Positions 1 through 10,238 of a stretch of 64,000 nucleotides of DNA are shown here, one piece after another. The DNA comes from Treponema socranskii subsp. buccale (GTDB lineage: Bacteria > Spirochaetota > Spirochaetia > Treponematales > Treponemataceae). The first letter of the stretch is position 1. Each line of letters begins with the position of its first letter. The stretch spans positions 2,170,001 to 2,234,000 of the forward strand of contig NZ_CP054258.1 in the NCBI RefSeq assembly GCF_024181585.1, in the 5' to 3' direction. Made by a program: the position numbers and the translations under genes. The notes beneath the pieces are model-generated. The model worked only from the letters and a program-made list of their open reading frames with translations. It was not told the origin of the DNA and made no database searches.

Positions 1-2
1 CC

Positions 3-590
3 GGACTCGCCCGTCCCGTGCGCAACAGCAACAACAGAATTATCCGCAATATGATCCAAACCGATGCCGCAATCAATCCGGGCAATTCCGGCGGCCCGCT
101 TTTGGATACGGCCGGGCGCATGGTCGGCATCAACACGATGATCGTATCGTCTTCGGGAAGCTCCGCAGGAGTCGGCTTTGCGATCCCGGCGGAAACCGCC
201 GTACGCGTCGTTTCCGATTTGATACGCTACGGACGCGTAAACCGCGGCGTCGTTCAAATGTCGATCGTACAGCTGAACCGGACGATCGTACAGTATGCGG
301 GACTCGATGTGTCGGCGGGCGTACTCGTTTCGGAAGTGACGAAAAACGGAAACGCGGACAAAGCCGGTATACGAGGCGGTACGCAGCGGGCAAACTACGG
401 ACGCTCGATAATTTTCCTCGGCGGCGATATCGTGACGAAGATCGACGACATCGCGGTCGCCTCTCTGGCCGATTATTTTTCCGCGCTCGAAGACAAGCGC
501 CCCGGAGATACGGTTTCGATGACGATCAGACGAAAGGGCAGAGACTTGACCGTCAAAGTGACGCTCGCTCCGCCTCAAGCGTCAAATTAA
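3..590 (+). CDS. HtrA/DegP-family serine protease, 3' part only
   Basis: Periplasmic trypsin-like protease/chaperone that degrades misfolded envelope proteins. The reading frame runs in from before the window. What is visible begins in the protease domain: the catalytic serine motif GNSGGP lies about 30 residues in, followed by the usual VGINTMIV and GVGFAIP strands. A PDZ domain covers roughly the last 100 residues (GVLVSEV ... GGDIVTKIDDIAV), and there is room for only one PDZ, as in DegS/HtrA-type proteins. The catalytic His and Asp lie outside the window. The stop is at 588-590, and a convergent miaB lies 111 bases downstream. Confidence 0.93.
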   Translation, partial: GLARPVRNSNNRIIRNMIQTDAAINPGNSGGPLLDTAGRMVGINTMIVSSSGSSAGVGFAIPAETAVRVVSDLIRYGRVNRGVVQMSIVQLNRTIVQYAGLDVSAGVLVSEVTKNGNADKAGIRGGTQRANYGRSIIFLGGDIVTKIDDIAVASLADYFSALEDKRPGDTVSMTIRRKGRDLTVKVTLAPPQASN

Positions 591-701
591 TAAACCGAAT
601 TCCGAAAATATCGATAATACCGGGTTTCAGGCGAAAACTTCGTTCGGGTCGATCATACCGCAGGGCTGCCGCAAAACGACCGCCCGTGCGCTTTCGAAAA
701 C

Positions 702-2078
702 CTATTTCAAAAGCGCGCCTTTAAACGTCTGACCCGAAAGCTCGGTCAAATGAAGCTCGACGAATTTTCCGATAAGCGATTTTTCCGCTTTAAATGCGAC
801 TCTCTCATCTCGTTCCGTCTTTGCAAGGAGCTCCGCTTCGTCGTCGCGGCTCACCGATTCGACGAGAGCTTTTACCGTCGAACCGACTCGCTTTTGCATT
901 TCTTCCGCCGTAATTTTAAGCTGCATATCGATGATCTTTTGCAGCCGTGCTTTTTTTACTTCGAGCGGAATCTGGTTTTGCATCTTTGCCGCAGGCGTTC
1001 CTTCTCTCGGATTATAATAGTACATAAACGCGTTTTCGTAGCGCACCGTCTTCATCAGATCGAGCGTTTCTTCGAAATCTTCATCCGTCTCGCCCGGAAA
1101 GCCGAGCATGACGTCCGTCGTAAGCGATACGTCGGGAAGCGCGGCCCTTATGCGGTCGACAAGCGAAAGGTACTGCTCGCGCGTATAGCGCCTGTTCATC
1201 GCGTGCAATATCTTCGTCGAACCGTGCTGCACCGGCAGATGGATGTGGCGGCACAGCACATCGTTGTGCTTGATCGCGTCGATAAGGGCATCGCTCAAAT
1301 CCTTCGGATGACTCGAAACGAAGCGTACCCACTCTATCGGCGAATTGTTTTTTTTAAGATGATCGGAAATAATAATTAATAATTTTGCAAAGTCGGCATC
1401 GGCGTCGCAATACGAATTGACGTTTTGTCCGAGCAGCGTCACTTCTTTTACGCCGTACGATGAAAGCGCATCGAGTTCCGAAAGCACTTCTTCGACGGGG
1501 CGCGACACTTCCCTCCCCCGCACATAGGGCACGATACAATACGTACAAAAATTATTACAGCCGTGCATGATGGGCACAAAGGTCGAAAAAGCTCCCGGCT
1601 CGGCGGAAATCGGTGCGAAGGTATACGACGGCGAATCGTCGAGAGGAGCCGCACTCACCCCTTTTTCCACAGCTTCAATGATATCGCCGAAATATTTTTT
1701 TGCAAAAGTTCCGACAACGTAATCGATACACGGATACTCTTCTTTGAGCGATGTAAGAAGGCGTTCGGCCATGCAGCCGGTAACCACAAGCGTGAGCGGC
1801 TTTGCGCCGTCGCGGACAAAATCCTCAGCCTTTTCGAGCGTTTTCGATTTTGCGCCGGGCGTCTTTTGCCGCAGGGCTTTCAAACCCGCGTACCAGCCGA
1901 GCCTGCCGAAGACACGGTTTTCGGCAGTCGCGCGCACCGAACAGGTATTGATAACCGCGACGTCGGCGACTTGCGCGTCTTCGGCTTTTTGCCATCCGCG
2001 CGCGATAAACAGCCGTTCGATCGACGCGGACTCGGCGAGATTCATTTGACATCCATAGGTTTCAAAATAATACGTCAT
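702..2078 (-). CDS. miaB: tRNA-2-methylthio-N6-dimethylallyladenosine synthase MiaB
   Basis: Radical-SAM methylthiotransferase that adds a methylthio group to i6A37 of tRNAs reading UNN codons. The N-terminal UPF0004 domain starts MTYYFETYGCQMN, with further cluster cysteines in INTCSV and VTGCMAE. The radical-SAM motif is CNNFCTYC in HGCNNFCTYCIVPYVRG near residue 175. A TRAM-like RNA-binding domain occupies about the last 65 residues (VGSTVKALVE ... GKFVELHL). At 458 aa the length is normal for MiaB. The start chosen is the only ATG giving the conserved N-terminus. Upstream lie four degenerate copies of this same start region in tandem. Confidence 0.95.
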   Translation of the reverse strand: MTYYFETYGCQMNLAESASIERLFIARGWQKAEDAQVADVAVINTCSVRATAENRVFGRLGWYAGLKALRQKTPGAKSKTLEKAEDFVRDGAKPLTLVVTGCMAERLLTSLKEEYPCIDYVVGTFAKKYFGDIIEAVEKGVSAAPLDDSPSYTFAPISAEPGAFSTFVPIMHGCNNFCTYCIVPYVRGREVSRPVEEVLSELDALSSYGVKEVTLLGQNVNSYCDADADFAKLLIIISDHLKKNNSPIEWVRFVSSHPKDLSDALIDAIKHNDVLCRHIHLPVQHGSTKILHAMNRRYTREQYLSLVDRIRAALPDVSLTTDVMLGFPGETDEDFEETLDLMKTVRYENAFMYYYNPREGTPAAKMQNQIPLEVKKARLQKIIDMQLKITAEEMQKRVGSTVKALVESVSRDDEAELLAKTERDERVAFKAEKSLIGKFVELHLTELSGQTFKGALLK

Positions 2079-2079
2079 T

Positions 2080-2560
2080 TACATTCCACTTACAATTTTT
2101 TTGCCTCGCCTTCGGCCGCTGACGCGGGAATCGGCGTACGCACTTGCTTCGCCTCATCATTTGACATCCGTATGTTTCAAAAAAGTATGTCATATTTCAT
2201 TCCACTTTAATTTTTTTGCCCTGCCTTCGGCCGCTCCACTTCGCTACGCGGGAATCGGCGTACGCACTTGCTTCGCCTCATCATTTGACATCCATAGGTT
2301 TCAAAATAATACGTCATTTGCATTCCACTCGTGTTTTATTTGTCTCGCCTACGGCCGCTGACGCGGGAATCGGCGTACGCACTTGCTTCGCCTCATCATT
2401 TGACATCCATAGGTTTCAAAATAATACGTCATTTGCATTCCACTTTAATTTTTTTTGTCTCGCCTTCGGCCGCTGACGCGGGAATCGGCGTACGCACTTG
2501 CTTCGCCTCATCATTTGGCAACCGTATGTTTCAAAAAAGTACGTCATAGTCAATTCCATC
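2080..2560 (-). repeat. Tandem array of duplicated miaB start regions (115-124 bp units)
   Basis: Four extra copies of the miaB start-codon region lie directly upstream of the gene. On the minus strand ATG codons fall at 2193, 2317, 2432 and 2547 besides the real one at 2078, so the periods are 124, 115, 115 and 115 bp. Each unit encodes MTY(Y/F)FETYGCQM and then diverges from miaB into MRRSKCVRRFPRQRP or similar, running through a GC-rich linker and a poly-A/T stretch into the next unit. The small frames are too short for proteins. The array sits between divergently useful sequence of miaB and the 3' end of folD. Confidence 0.85.
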
Positions 2561-2582
2561 GACATGGCCGGATCTTTGTACG

Positions 2583-3461
2583 TCAGCGCTCACGCCCTCT
2601 CTCCGCAGCTTCAAGCGTATTTTGCATGAGCATCGCAATCGTCATGGGGCCGACTCCTCCGGGCACGGGCGTAATATACGATGCGACTTCTTTTACCGCA
2701 TCGAAATCGACATCGCCCGTCAAACGGAAACCGCTCTTTTTCGACGCATCGGGAATGCGGTTTACGCCGACATCGATGACGACGGCACCTTCTTTTACCA
2801 TATCCGCGCGGATCGTATTCGGCACGCCCGCCGCCGAAACGACGATATCGGCATCCTTTGTAATCGCTTTCAAATCTTTCGTTCCCGTATGGCAGAGCGT
2901 CACCGTCGCATTGCAGTCTTTGCGAGACAGAAGGAGGGCGAGCGGTTTTCCGACGATATTCGATCGACCGACGACGACCGCGCGCGCACCCGAAGTTTCA
3001 ATGTGCATCGATTTGAGGAGTACGACGATGCCGTGCGGCGTACACGGAAGCGGCGCATCACAGCCTATAACGAGCTTTCCGATATTGACAGGATGAAAAC
3101 CGTCGACGTCTTTTTCGGGCGAAATCGCAAAGAGTATTTTACGTTCGTCGATGTGCTTCGGAAGCGGCAGCTGCACGAGAATGCCGTGGACGCTTTCGTC
3201 TCGGTTGAGTTCTCCGATAAGCGAAAGCAATTCCGCTTCGCTTGTATTTTCGGGAAGCTCGACGGAACGGTCGTTCATGCCCGCTTCCGAAAGCGCGTTC
3301 CGCTTGGCGCGCACGTATGAAAGGCTTGCGGGGTCGTTTCCGACAAGGATAACGGCGAGACAGGGAACAATACCTTTCGATTTCAGTTCCGCCGTCCGAG
3401 AGGCGATGCGCTCCCGAATCTCCGCCGCCGTTTTTTTTCCGTCGATAATCACTGCGCTCAT
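2583..3461 (-). CDS. folD: Bifunctional methylenetetrahydrofolate dehydrogenase / methenyl-THF cyclohydrolase FolD
   Basis: Cytosolic enzyme interconverting 5,10-methylene-, 5,10-methenyl- and 10-formyl-THF, supplying one-carbon units for purines and for formylation of initiator tRNA. Seen in the sequence: catalytic-region [28 protein letters not shown], the Rossmann-like [16 protein letters not shown] and the C-terminal [10 protein letters not shown]. Length is about 292 aa from the ATG giving [10 protein letters not shown]; an ATG 12 codons upstream is also open. It fits with fmt and purL further along the window, which consume 10-formyl-THF or belong to purine synthesis. Confidence 0.95.
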   Translation of the reverse strand: MSAVIIDGKKTAAEIRERIASRTAELKSKGIVPCLAVILVGNDPASLSYVRAKRNALSEAGMNDRSVELPENTSEAELLSLIGELNRDESVHGILVQLPLPKHIDERKILFAISPEKDVDGFHPVNIGKLVIGCDAPLPCTPHGIVVLLKSMHIETSGARAVVVGRSNIVGKPLALLLSRKDCNATVTLCHTGTKDLKAITKDADIVVSAAGVPNTIRADMVKEGAVVIDVGVNRIPDASKKSGFRLTGDVDFDAVKEVASYITPVPGGVGPMTIAMLMQNTLEAAERGRER

Positions 3462-3573
3462 CGTGTAACCTGCCCCGATTCCGCATCGTTTTATCATTGA
3501 TAAAACCGCTTAAAAAAGATATACTGGGTACTATATCTTTTTTTATAAAAATATGCTATCTATGTGAGGAAAA

Positions 3574-4161
3574 ATGAAACGGATTGTACCGCTGTGTTGC
3601 ATATTGTTTTTTTGCGCCGCCGCTCTTTTTGCCGCCGGCAAATCTCAAGGCGACGAATACGATGACGGTACGGAATTCCGCTATGCGATGAACGGAGCCG
3701 GCGATCAATATATTCAAATCTCGGTTATGCCGAGTTTTCCGCTCAATTTCAAAGGCAAAATGTATGTCGGAGGCGCGGCGGATTTGGGCTACCGGCGCTT
3801 TCTCAACGGATTGTTTGCCGTCGGCGGCAATATCATGGTCGGCTATCATCCGACGATAGGCAGCAATATATTCAATTTTTGGCCCGTAACGGCAAGCGTT
3901 ACATTTCAGCCGAGTCTGTGGCGCTTCGAATTTCCGATCTCCGTCGGCGCGGGTATCGCATTCGAAACCTATCAGAGCAGACGATATTTTCCGGGACTCG
4001 TGGTAAGACCCGAAATCGGTATGTTTTACCGTATGTCGGAAAGCTGGTCGTTCGGAATCGGAAGCGTCTTTTTATGGATGCCGCAGTGGTACCGCGATCC
4101 GGCATATAATTTCGACGGCCTCTTTTTGACCGCATCTCTTTCGGCACGCTATCATTTTTAA
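3574..4161 (+). CDS. Small outer-membrane beta-barrel-like protein
   Basis: 195-aa exported protein. A clear signal peptide (MKRIVPLCCILFFCAAALFA-AG) is followed by alternating hydrophobic/polar segments rich in Gly, Tyr, Phe and Trp and a C-terminal aromatic strand ending SARYHF, as expected of a small outer-membrane barrel of perhaps eight strands. Similar small barrels occur in other treponemes next to folD, but I recall this only in general terms. An SD-like AGGA precedes the ATG. The gene is followed after 9 bases by a lipoprotein gene on the same strand, so the two are probably cotranscribed. Confidence 0.7.
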   Translation: MKRIVPLCCILFFCAAALFAAGKSQGDEYDDGTEFRYAMNGAGDQYIQISVMPSFPLNFKGKMYVGGAADLGYRRFLNGLFAVGGNIMVGYHPTIGSNIFNFWPVTASVTFQPSLWRFEFPISVGAGIAFETYQSRRYFPGLVVRPEIGMFYRMSESWSFGIGSVFLWMPQWYRDPAYNFDGLFLTASLSARYHF

Positions 4162-4170
4162 GGATTGTAC

Positions 4171-5289
4171 ATGAAGCGCACATTCTTCATTTTAATAATT
4201 TTTTCAGCACTCGTATGCACCGTTTTTTTTACCGGCTGTCAGGATGTCATATTCGCCAAAATTATGGGCGAAGTCGCACTCGAAGATGCGACGATAAGCG
4301 GACGCATCAATTCGATTGTCCGCTATAAAATGTCGGGAACCGAATACGTTTTTATCCAAAACGGCAGAGTGTACTGCAAACCCGCCTCTTCGCAGTCGCA
4401 CGGCGATTGGATCGAAAAATCGGACGGACTTCCGAAACTCGAATACAGTTATTACGATAAAAAATTCAACGGCATCTACATCTACCGGCTTGCCGCAACG
4501 GAAAATACGCTCTATGCGCTCGGTACTTCCATACGAGAAAACGACGACGGCGAAAATACTACGGGAAGCCGTTACCTGTATTATTTCAGCGGAAGCTCAT
4601 GGACGCAATGCGACGGAGAGGTTACCGGGACTTCGGGTACGACGACGATATTCTGTACAAATACGATCGATGCGACGAAGCGGGCGGCGTATATCCGCAT
4701 GAACGGTACGGTACGTGAATTGAAAAACACGCCTTCGAGCGCTGCATTTATCCAAGGTCCCGCATCATCCGCATTGGGAGATGCGCCCGGTGCATCCACG
4801 ATCTCTGCCGCCTATACCGCAAGCGGCGTTTATTTTTTCAATTCGTGTTCGGCAACAAATGAAACAGAGACGACTGCAGCGACGCATGTCTATTGGGCGA
4901 GCGGTTCTACGCTAAAATACGTTGCAGCGGGAACAGCCGCTTCATCGGGAACGAGTGCGGTAAGCTGTTCTGTAAACATCACATCGATAGCCGCGACGAG
5001 CAACGCGATCCTTTTGGGAACGAACGGACGCGGCCTTCAAAAGACGACAAATGCAAGCGGCGTGCCCGGCTCTTCGCTCTCGAGCTTTTCCACGAACGCG
5101 GATTCCGCCCTCGACACTCCGTACATCATCCCCGCGATGCTCTGCATCGACTCCGCCGCACCGGAAACAGGCGCGAAGCTCTACGCGTCAGCGGACTTTA
5201 AGCGGAAATCGAATTCGAGCGGCGGCAACTACAAAGACGTCGGCCTCTGGTCGTATTATCCGTCACGCGGCAACTGGAACAGGGAATAA
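4171..5289 (+). CDS. Putative lipoprotein of unknown function
   Basis: About 372 aa. The N-terminus MKRTFFILIIFSALVCTVFF ends in a lipobox-like FTGC, so the mature protein should be lipid-anchored from that cysteine. The rest is Ser/Thr/Gly-rich and predicted to be beta-structured, with repeated short strands such as YVFIQNGRVYC and YLYYFSGSSW that suggest a propeller or solenoid. I recognise no enzyme motif. The ATG at 4171 is preferred over an in-frame TTG two codons earlier because of the AAGGA eight bases upstream. It sits immediately downstream of the barrel gene and probably shares its transcript. Confidence 0.6.
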   Translation: MKRTFFILIIFSALVCTVFFTGCQDVIFAKIMGEVALEDATISGRINSIVRYKMSGTEYVFIQNGRVYCKPASSQSHGDWIEKSDGLPKLEYSYYDKKFNGIYIYRLAATENTLYALGTSIRENDDGENTTGSRYLYYFSGSSWTQCDGEVTGTSGTTTIFCTNTIDATKRAAYIRMNGTVRELKNTPSSAAFIQGPASSALGDAPGASTISAAYTASGVYFFNSCSATNETETTAATHVYWASGSTLKYVAAGTAASSGTSAVSCSVNITSIAATSNAILLGTNGRGLQKTTNASGVPGSSLSSFSTNADSALDTPYIIPAMLCIDSAAPETGAKLYASADFKRKSNSSGGNYKDVGLWSYYPSRGNWNRE

Positions 5290-5386
5290 TCCTTAAAAAA
5301 CAGTCGATTTTCAAAAATGGTCGCCGAAGGCCAAATATCGATTCTTTCCGATAGTCAAACGGACGGAGACGCAGTATACTGATACT

Positions 5387-7858
5387 ATGTCCGAATCGAA
5401 CGATGCCGATCTTTTTAAAAACGCACACGCGCTCCGCGAACCGCTGGCCGCACGGATGAGACCGCGGACGCTCGACGAATACATCGGGCAGGATCACATC
5501 GTCGGCAAGGGCAGGCTTTTGAGGCGCGCGATCGCAGCCGATCAGCTTTCGTCGGTTATCTTTTACGGGCCGCCGGGAAGCGGAAAAACGACGCTCGCCC
5601 GCGTCATCGCAAATCATACGAAAAGCAATTTTATCACGCTGAACGCCGTGCTCACGGGAGTCGCCGACATCAGAACGGCGATCAAACAGGCCGAAGACTT
5701 TTACAGTCTTTACAGCCGCCGCACGATTTTATTCGTCGACGAAGTGCACCGCTGGAACAAAGCGCAGCAGGACGCCCTCCTGCCGTGGGTCGAAAACGGT
5801 ACGATCATTTTAATCGGAGCGACGACCGAAAATCCGTTTTTCGAAGTCAATAAAGCGCTCGTGAGCAGAAGCCGCGTATTTCAACTGAAACCGCTGACAA
5901 ACGACGATTTGCGAAAAGCGGCAGAACAGGCGCTCGGCGACAAAGAGCGCGGCTACGGTCATTGGAAAGTCGAATTTGAAAAAGGCGCTCTCGAACACTT
6001 GATCGAAACGGCGAACGGAGACGCGCGCAGTTTGCTGAACGCGCTCGAACTCGCAGTAGAAACGACACCCGAAAAATGGGACGCCGCCGCCTCACCTCCC
6101 GTTCCCGCGTGGGGTTCGACGATCTACATAAGCCGCGAAACCGCCGAAGAATCGATTCAAAAAAAAGTCGTGCTCTACGACCGCGACGGCGATTATCACT
6201 ACGATATCATCAGCGCGTTTATTAAAAGCCTGAGAGGGCGCGATCCCGACGCCGCGATGTATTGGCTCGCACGTATGGTCGCCGCCGGAGAAGACGCTTC
6301 CTTTATCTTCCGGAGAATGCTCATATCGGCCTGTGAAGACACGGGGCTTGCAGATCCGAACGCAGTGAGCATCGTCGCAAGCTGCGCCGACGCATTCGAT
6401 CGAGTCGGCATGCCCGAAGGGCGCTACTTTCTCGCACATGCGGCGCTCTATCTTTCGACGGCGCCGAAATCGAACAGCAGTATGGCATTTTTCGATGCGC
6501 TCGCATCGGTGGAAAAAGAAGATGCGGAAGTGCCCAATCACTTGCGCGACGGAAACCGCGATGCCGAAGGTTTCGGTCACGGAGAAGGTTACCTCTACCC
6601 GCACGCATACCGCGATCACTGGGTCGCACAACAGTATTTACCCGACGCTCTCGTCGGCCGCGTCTTTTATACGCCGGGTACGCAGGGCTACGAAAAGACG
6701 ATACGAGGAGACGTGCTTTCAAGGCGCGAAATCCAAATCGCTTCGCTCCTCGAACGGGAAGCGCCCTCGGCCGGCGGCGATGAAAGCGCGCAGTATAAAA
6801 CGGCGGCCGCTACGAAGCCCGACTCAGTACATTTTATTAACAATAAAAAAGGCGAACACCTCACCTTCAGCCCCGCAGACGCGGCAAAGGAGACGGCGCT
6901 CGACAGAGCCGATAAATCGTGGCGGGCGCGTCTCGACTCGAATCGTGCCGAAGTGCTGCTGGCCGTGCGCGATACGATGACCGAACTCGCAGGCCTTCTC
7001 CGTCATCACCGCTCGCTCGTGTGGAACGCGGACGACGGTCTTTTACTGTGGGACGTCGCGCGGAAAACACCCGAAGGGATGACGTGCGGACTCTGCCGTA
7101 CCGAAAAGGGAAAAGAAATTCTCGAGCAGTACGGAAGGACGCTCGGTGATTTGGATAAACCCGTCCTGCAAGTGCTCCCCGAAGGAGCGGGCGGAGAAGG
7201 CATTACAAGCGAAATCTTTTCCGATGTCGTCTTGCAGTTCGCATATCGGGGCGCCGAATTCGATCGTCTCTTTTTCCGAAATCCTTTTATCTCACCCGCA
7301 TCGATCGAATCCCTTGCCTCTTCTCTTTCGTACATGGGGCGAAAAAAAGAAGCGCCCTCCCCTGCCGAAAGCGAACAGGCGGGTGAAGCGGTGTTCGCCG
7401 AAGACTGGCTTGCCGTCGTCGCGCAGCGCATTCCCAAAAACGCTCAGTATTTGAGCCGCATCGTCGAAACGCAGATACTCACGCCCGCAACGCTCGGCGC
7501 ATACGAAGATACGCTTGCAAAAATGAAAGCGGCGGAAGACGAATTTTTCGGCGATACGGAAAACCCGCTTTTCAACTGGGATGCGTCGTCCGTCGTCCGC
7601 ACATTCGAAAAAAAAGGCTTTACCGTACGAAGCTTATCGCGCCGCTTTGTCGAAAAACGGCGGATCACCGAAGAGGAACTTACAAAGTGGTTCGATGCGA
7701 AGTCGTCCGCATACGGCGCGCAGATAGCACGTTCGCTTTCTCCGAAAGAGCTTGAAAAAATCGTGCGTCTCCTCGAAAGTGCGCGAGAAAACACGGTCTT
7801 CGATTGGGAAAGCGAAACCGCATTTTTTACGATAGCGGACGGAACACAGAATCGGTAA
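5387..7858 (+). CDS. rarA: RarA/MgsA AAA+ ATPase fused to a methyltransferase-like domain
   Basis: Replication-associated recombination ATPase acting at stalled forks and single-strand gaps. Residues 1-430 are Rar[17 protein letters not shown], Walker [12 protein letters not shown], Walker [10 protein letters not shown], sensor [10 protein letters not shown] and the tetramerisation region ending in QQYLPDAL. Plain RarA is about 440 aa. Here a further 390 residues follow (from about ASLLEREAP). They contain an SAM-methyltransferase-like region ([28 protein letters not shown]) and a helical tail. Such RarA/unknown-domain fusions are known in some bacteria. The role of the added part is not established. 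Confidence 0.85.
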   Translation: MSESNDADLFKNAHALREPLAARMRPRTLDEYIGQDHIVGKGRLLRRAIAADQLSSVIFYGPPGSGKTTLARVIANHTKSNFITLNAVLTGVADIRTAIKQAEDFYSLYSRRTILFVDEVHRWNKAQQDALLPWVENGTIILIGATTENPFFEVNKALVSRSRVFQLKPLTNDDLRKAAEQALGDKERGYGHWKVEFEKGALEHLIETANGDARSLLNALELAVETTPEKWDAAASPPVPAWGSTIYISRETAEESIQKKVVLYDRDGDYHYDIISAFIKSLRGRDPDAAMYWLARMVAAGEDASFIFRRMLISACEDTGLADPNAVSIVASCADAFDRVGMPEGRYFLAHAALYLSTAPKSNSSMAFFDALASVEKEDAEVPNHLRDGNRDAEGFGHGEGYLYPHAYRDHWVAQQYLPDALVGRVFYTPGTQGYEKTIRGDVLSRREIQIASLLEREAPSAGGDESAQYKTAAATKPDSVHFINNKKGEHLTFSPADAAKETALDRADKSWRARLDSNRAEVLLAVRDTMTELAGLLRHHRSLVWNADDGLLLWDVARKTPEGMTCGLCRTEKGKEILEQYGRTLGDLDKPVLQVLPEGAGGEGITSEIFSDVVLQFAYRGAEFDRLFFRNPFISPASIESLASSLSYMGRKKEAPSPAESEQAGEAVFAEDWLAVVAQRIPKNAQYLSRIVETQILTPATLGAYEDTLAKMKAAEDEFFGDTENPLFNWDASSVVRTFEKKGFTVRSLSRRFVEKRRITEEELTKWFDAKSSAYGAQIARSLSPKELEKIVRLLESARENTVFDWESETAFFTIADGTQNR

Positions 7859-7948
7859 AACTTCGCAATTTCCGAAAGTACGGTTTTTTACGCCCTGCTT
7901 CACATACCCGCTGAAAAAACTCAGGACTTATAAAGCATATAAAACAAA

Positions 7949-7981
7949 GGGGCAGCTCGCCGTAGAGAGACAAACTGCCCC
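7949..7981 (-). terminator. Probable intrinsic terminator of the FGE-type lipoprotein gene
   Basis: Stem GGGGCAG / CTGCCCC (7949-7955 with 7975-7981). Read on the minus strand it is followed by TTTGTTTTATA, which suits termination of the leftward gene ending at 7995. The rightward strand has no T-run after the hairpin. Confidence 0.6.
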
Positions 7982-7994
7982 CTTACGGTCACGG

Positions 7995-10088
7995 CTATTC
8001 TTTCCACACTAAGCGAAAGCCTATAAGGGGATCGTCCGCACTTGCAGTGTCATACTCCCGTTTACCAACCATGCATTCATATACGGCATCTGCTTTATCT
8101 TTCGACCAGTTACCGCCGCGCAAAACACGTTTAGTTGTCGTTGATAAAGAAGCGCTTTGCGGATTCGTTACCGTACCGGAAGATACTGTTGCGGAGTACT
8201 TATCCCAACACCACTCTAATGCGTTGCCGCTCATATCGAAAATACCGAGCGCATTCGCGTCTTTGGTTCCGACATCTGCTAAGCCGGTTACAGCCGGAGA
8301 CTGTTCTACAAACGTCGTACCGTTGTAATATTTGTTGAAAACCGCAACCCGTGCCATTTCCTTGCGTAAGTCGGCAAAGTAGTCTGGGGACCCTGTCATA
8401 CCCTTAAAGCCGATAGGTTTTATTGCACCGCTTGCCGAATCCAATTTGGTTAGATAGACTGCGCCGTATTGTTCGGCATTGGTGTTGTTGTTTTGATAAC
8501 GCGCGGCATATTCCCATTCGGCTTCGGTAGGCAGCCGATAGCCTTTTTTTGCAAGATTGCAATAAGCATCATCGGCTTCGGTATTTGCATCTTTTACGGC
8601 AGCACCGGTTTCAGAATCTTTGCGGTATACGCATTGCTCTGTACTTCCGAATTTCATTTCGGTGTATGCGTTGCACCACGTTATACAGTCACGCCAACTC
8701 ATATCCGTCATTGGTTGCTTAGCATCGTTATAGTGTTTTTCTTCATCATCATATTCGAATGTATAGCCGTTTTCTTTTGCCCACTCGTATACCGGTTTCC
8801 ATAGTTCGACTGTCACTTCATATTTTCCGATTGTATATTCGCTTAAATTGACTGTGCGACCATTAGGGAACACACCCCGCCAGAGGGTATCCGAATCGTT
8901 TTTCTTAGGCAGTGCATAAGCAGCATTTTGCCCGGTAATAGTTGCCGCAGGCACTTTTACACCGACGGAAACCGGAACGGCTTGCGTTATTGCATAGACA
9001 TCCGTATCTTCCTCAAATTCATCACTGTTTGCCAATTCGACTCCGTCCGTACTCCCTTTTTTCCATGAGGCAAATACGAACCCCGTATCGTAACCGGTTA
9101 TTTTTTTCTTTGCTTCGTTTTTTATTGCTCCCCACGTTACACCATACGGCTTTGTAATTTTAGGATCTGCTGCCAGCTGAACATGATCGTCGCTTTTTAT
9201 CGTGATGGTGACATTTTTCTGTTTTGCTTCCGCATATATTGTCATATTGCTTCCTAAAGGAAGATTGTCCGCTGACAATACCGCACCGCTTGGGCCATTT
9301 CTTCTCCATTGTTTAAATTCATAATTTGTGTGATAACGGAGCAGACCTTTTGCCAGATCCTTAACCTCGCCCCATGTTTTTCCCTTTTGAACCGTAATGG
9401 AAGCAGGAGGATCTATATCGACGTGATCTCCGGTAATAGTGAGCGTTATCATTACAGGCTCAGACACAACAAAAACAGTTTCATTATTATCAAACGGAGT
9501 CGTATAGCTATTATTCAAAGGCGTACCTGAAGCATCCGTAAGGCGCCATTCTTTAAATTTATAGTTATCTTTATATTTTTTAATTTTAGTTTTTGCGAGC
9601 GACTCAATTTCATCCCATCTTTTGCCCTTTTCCACTTCAAACGTGGGAAAATCGGGTGCGGTAGAAATCAATTCGACGTTCTCATCACCCTTAACCGTTA
9701 TCGTTACTTTAGGCGGCGGGGGCACAACCGTTTGTTTTGACACAACAAAAACGGTTTCGTTTGTATTAAAAACATAGTCGTCAAGTAAAGGAGCGCCTGA
9801 AGCACCGGTAAGTTTCCATGTATCAAATCCGTAGCTCGGAGCATAGCCGTCAATTTTATCTTCCGCTGCGGCTTTCAACTGGTGCCAGGTTTTGCCCTTG
9901 TCCGCCGTAAACGTTTTTTCCGCTTTAAGCGTAACGTGTTCATCCCCAGCAACGGTTATCGTTATTTGCGTAGGCGTTGAGCCGCCGCCTTGTTGCGGCG
10001 AACCGGATTCGTCGGGGCCGCCGCATCCTGCGAGTATTGCAAGGGCGGCAAACGCTATGCCGAGCCGTATTTTTTTTGCAGTAGACAT
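7995..10088 (-). CDS. Lipoprotein with four beta-repeat domains and a C-terminal formylglycine-generating-enzyme-like (SUMF1) domain
   Basis: Exported lipoprotein of about 697 aa. The signal sequence MSTAKKIRLGIAFAALAILA ends in the lipobox LAGC, followed by a Gly/Ser/Pro linker. Four repeats of about 85 aa follow (TITVAGDEHVTLKAEK..., TITVKGDENVELIS..., TITGDHVDIDPP..., TIKSDDHVQLAADP...), each with GKTWxxLK/GVTWGAIK and FxxWK(L/R) motifs, resembling InlB/Listeria-type B-repeats. From about residue 375 there is an FGE-sulfatase fold: YTIGKYEVTVELW, MTDMSWRDCITWCNAYTE, GYRLPTEAEWEYAAR, DMSGNALEWCWD, RVLRGGNW, IGFRLVWKE. Treponemes carry many such surface proteins; this one need not be an oxidase. 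The ATG five codons inside the longest frame precedes the signal peptide. Confidence 0.85.
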   Translation of the reverse strand: MSTAKKIRLGIAFAALAILAGCGGPDESGSPQQGGGSTPTQITITVAGDEHVTLKAEKTFTADKGKTWHQLKAAAEDKIDGYAPSYGFDTWKLTGASGAPLLDDYVFNTNETVFVVSKQTVVPPPPKVTITVKGDENVELISTAPDFPTFEVEKGKRWDEIESLAKTKIKKYKDNYKFKEWRLTDASGTPLNNSYTTPFDNNETVFVVSEPVMITLTITGDHVDIDPPASITVQKGKTWGEVKDLAKGLLRYHTNYEFKQWRRNGPSGAVLSADNLPLGSNMTIYAEAKQKNVTITIKSDDHVQLAADPKITKPYGVTWGAIKNEAKKKITGYDTGFVFASWKKGSTDGVELANSDEFEEDTDVYAITQAVPVSVGVKVPAATITGQNAAYALPKKNDSDTLWRGVFPNGRTVNLSEYTIGKYEVTVELWKPVYEWAKENGYTFEYDDEEKHYNDAKQPMTDMSWRDCITWCNAYTEMKFGSTEQCVYRKDSETGAAVKDANTEADDAYCNLAKKGYRLPTEAEWEYAARYQNNNTNAEQYGAVYLTKLDSASGAIKPIGFKGMTGSPDYFADLRKEMARVAVFNKYYNGTTFVEQSPAVTGLADVGTKDANALGIFDMSGNALEWCWDKYSATVSSGTVTNPQSASLSTTTKRVLRGGNWSKDKADAVYECMVGKREYDTASADDPLIGFRLVWKE

Positions 10089-10238
10089 AATCGTATCCTC
10101 CATACTATATCTTTAAAAATAATTTTATAGATCGTTACCATAGTATAACATATATCGCATAATGTTTCTATTTGATAAAACCGAATCGGAACGAACGAGC
10201 GTGCATAATATTATTTTTTTTGCTATACTGATTTTATC

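Noticed and set aside
750-2210. Long rightward frames opposite miaB
   Set aside because: Basic, low-complexity shadows of the miaB coding strand.
2101-2549. Overlapping rightward frames of 70-86 codons with repeated sequence between miaB and folD
   Set aside because: They are the other strand of the tandem miaB start-region repeat and have no start signals or family match.
2080-2560. CRISPR-like array
   Set aside because: Units are 115-124 bp and nearly identical throughout, without distinct spacers, and derive from miaB.
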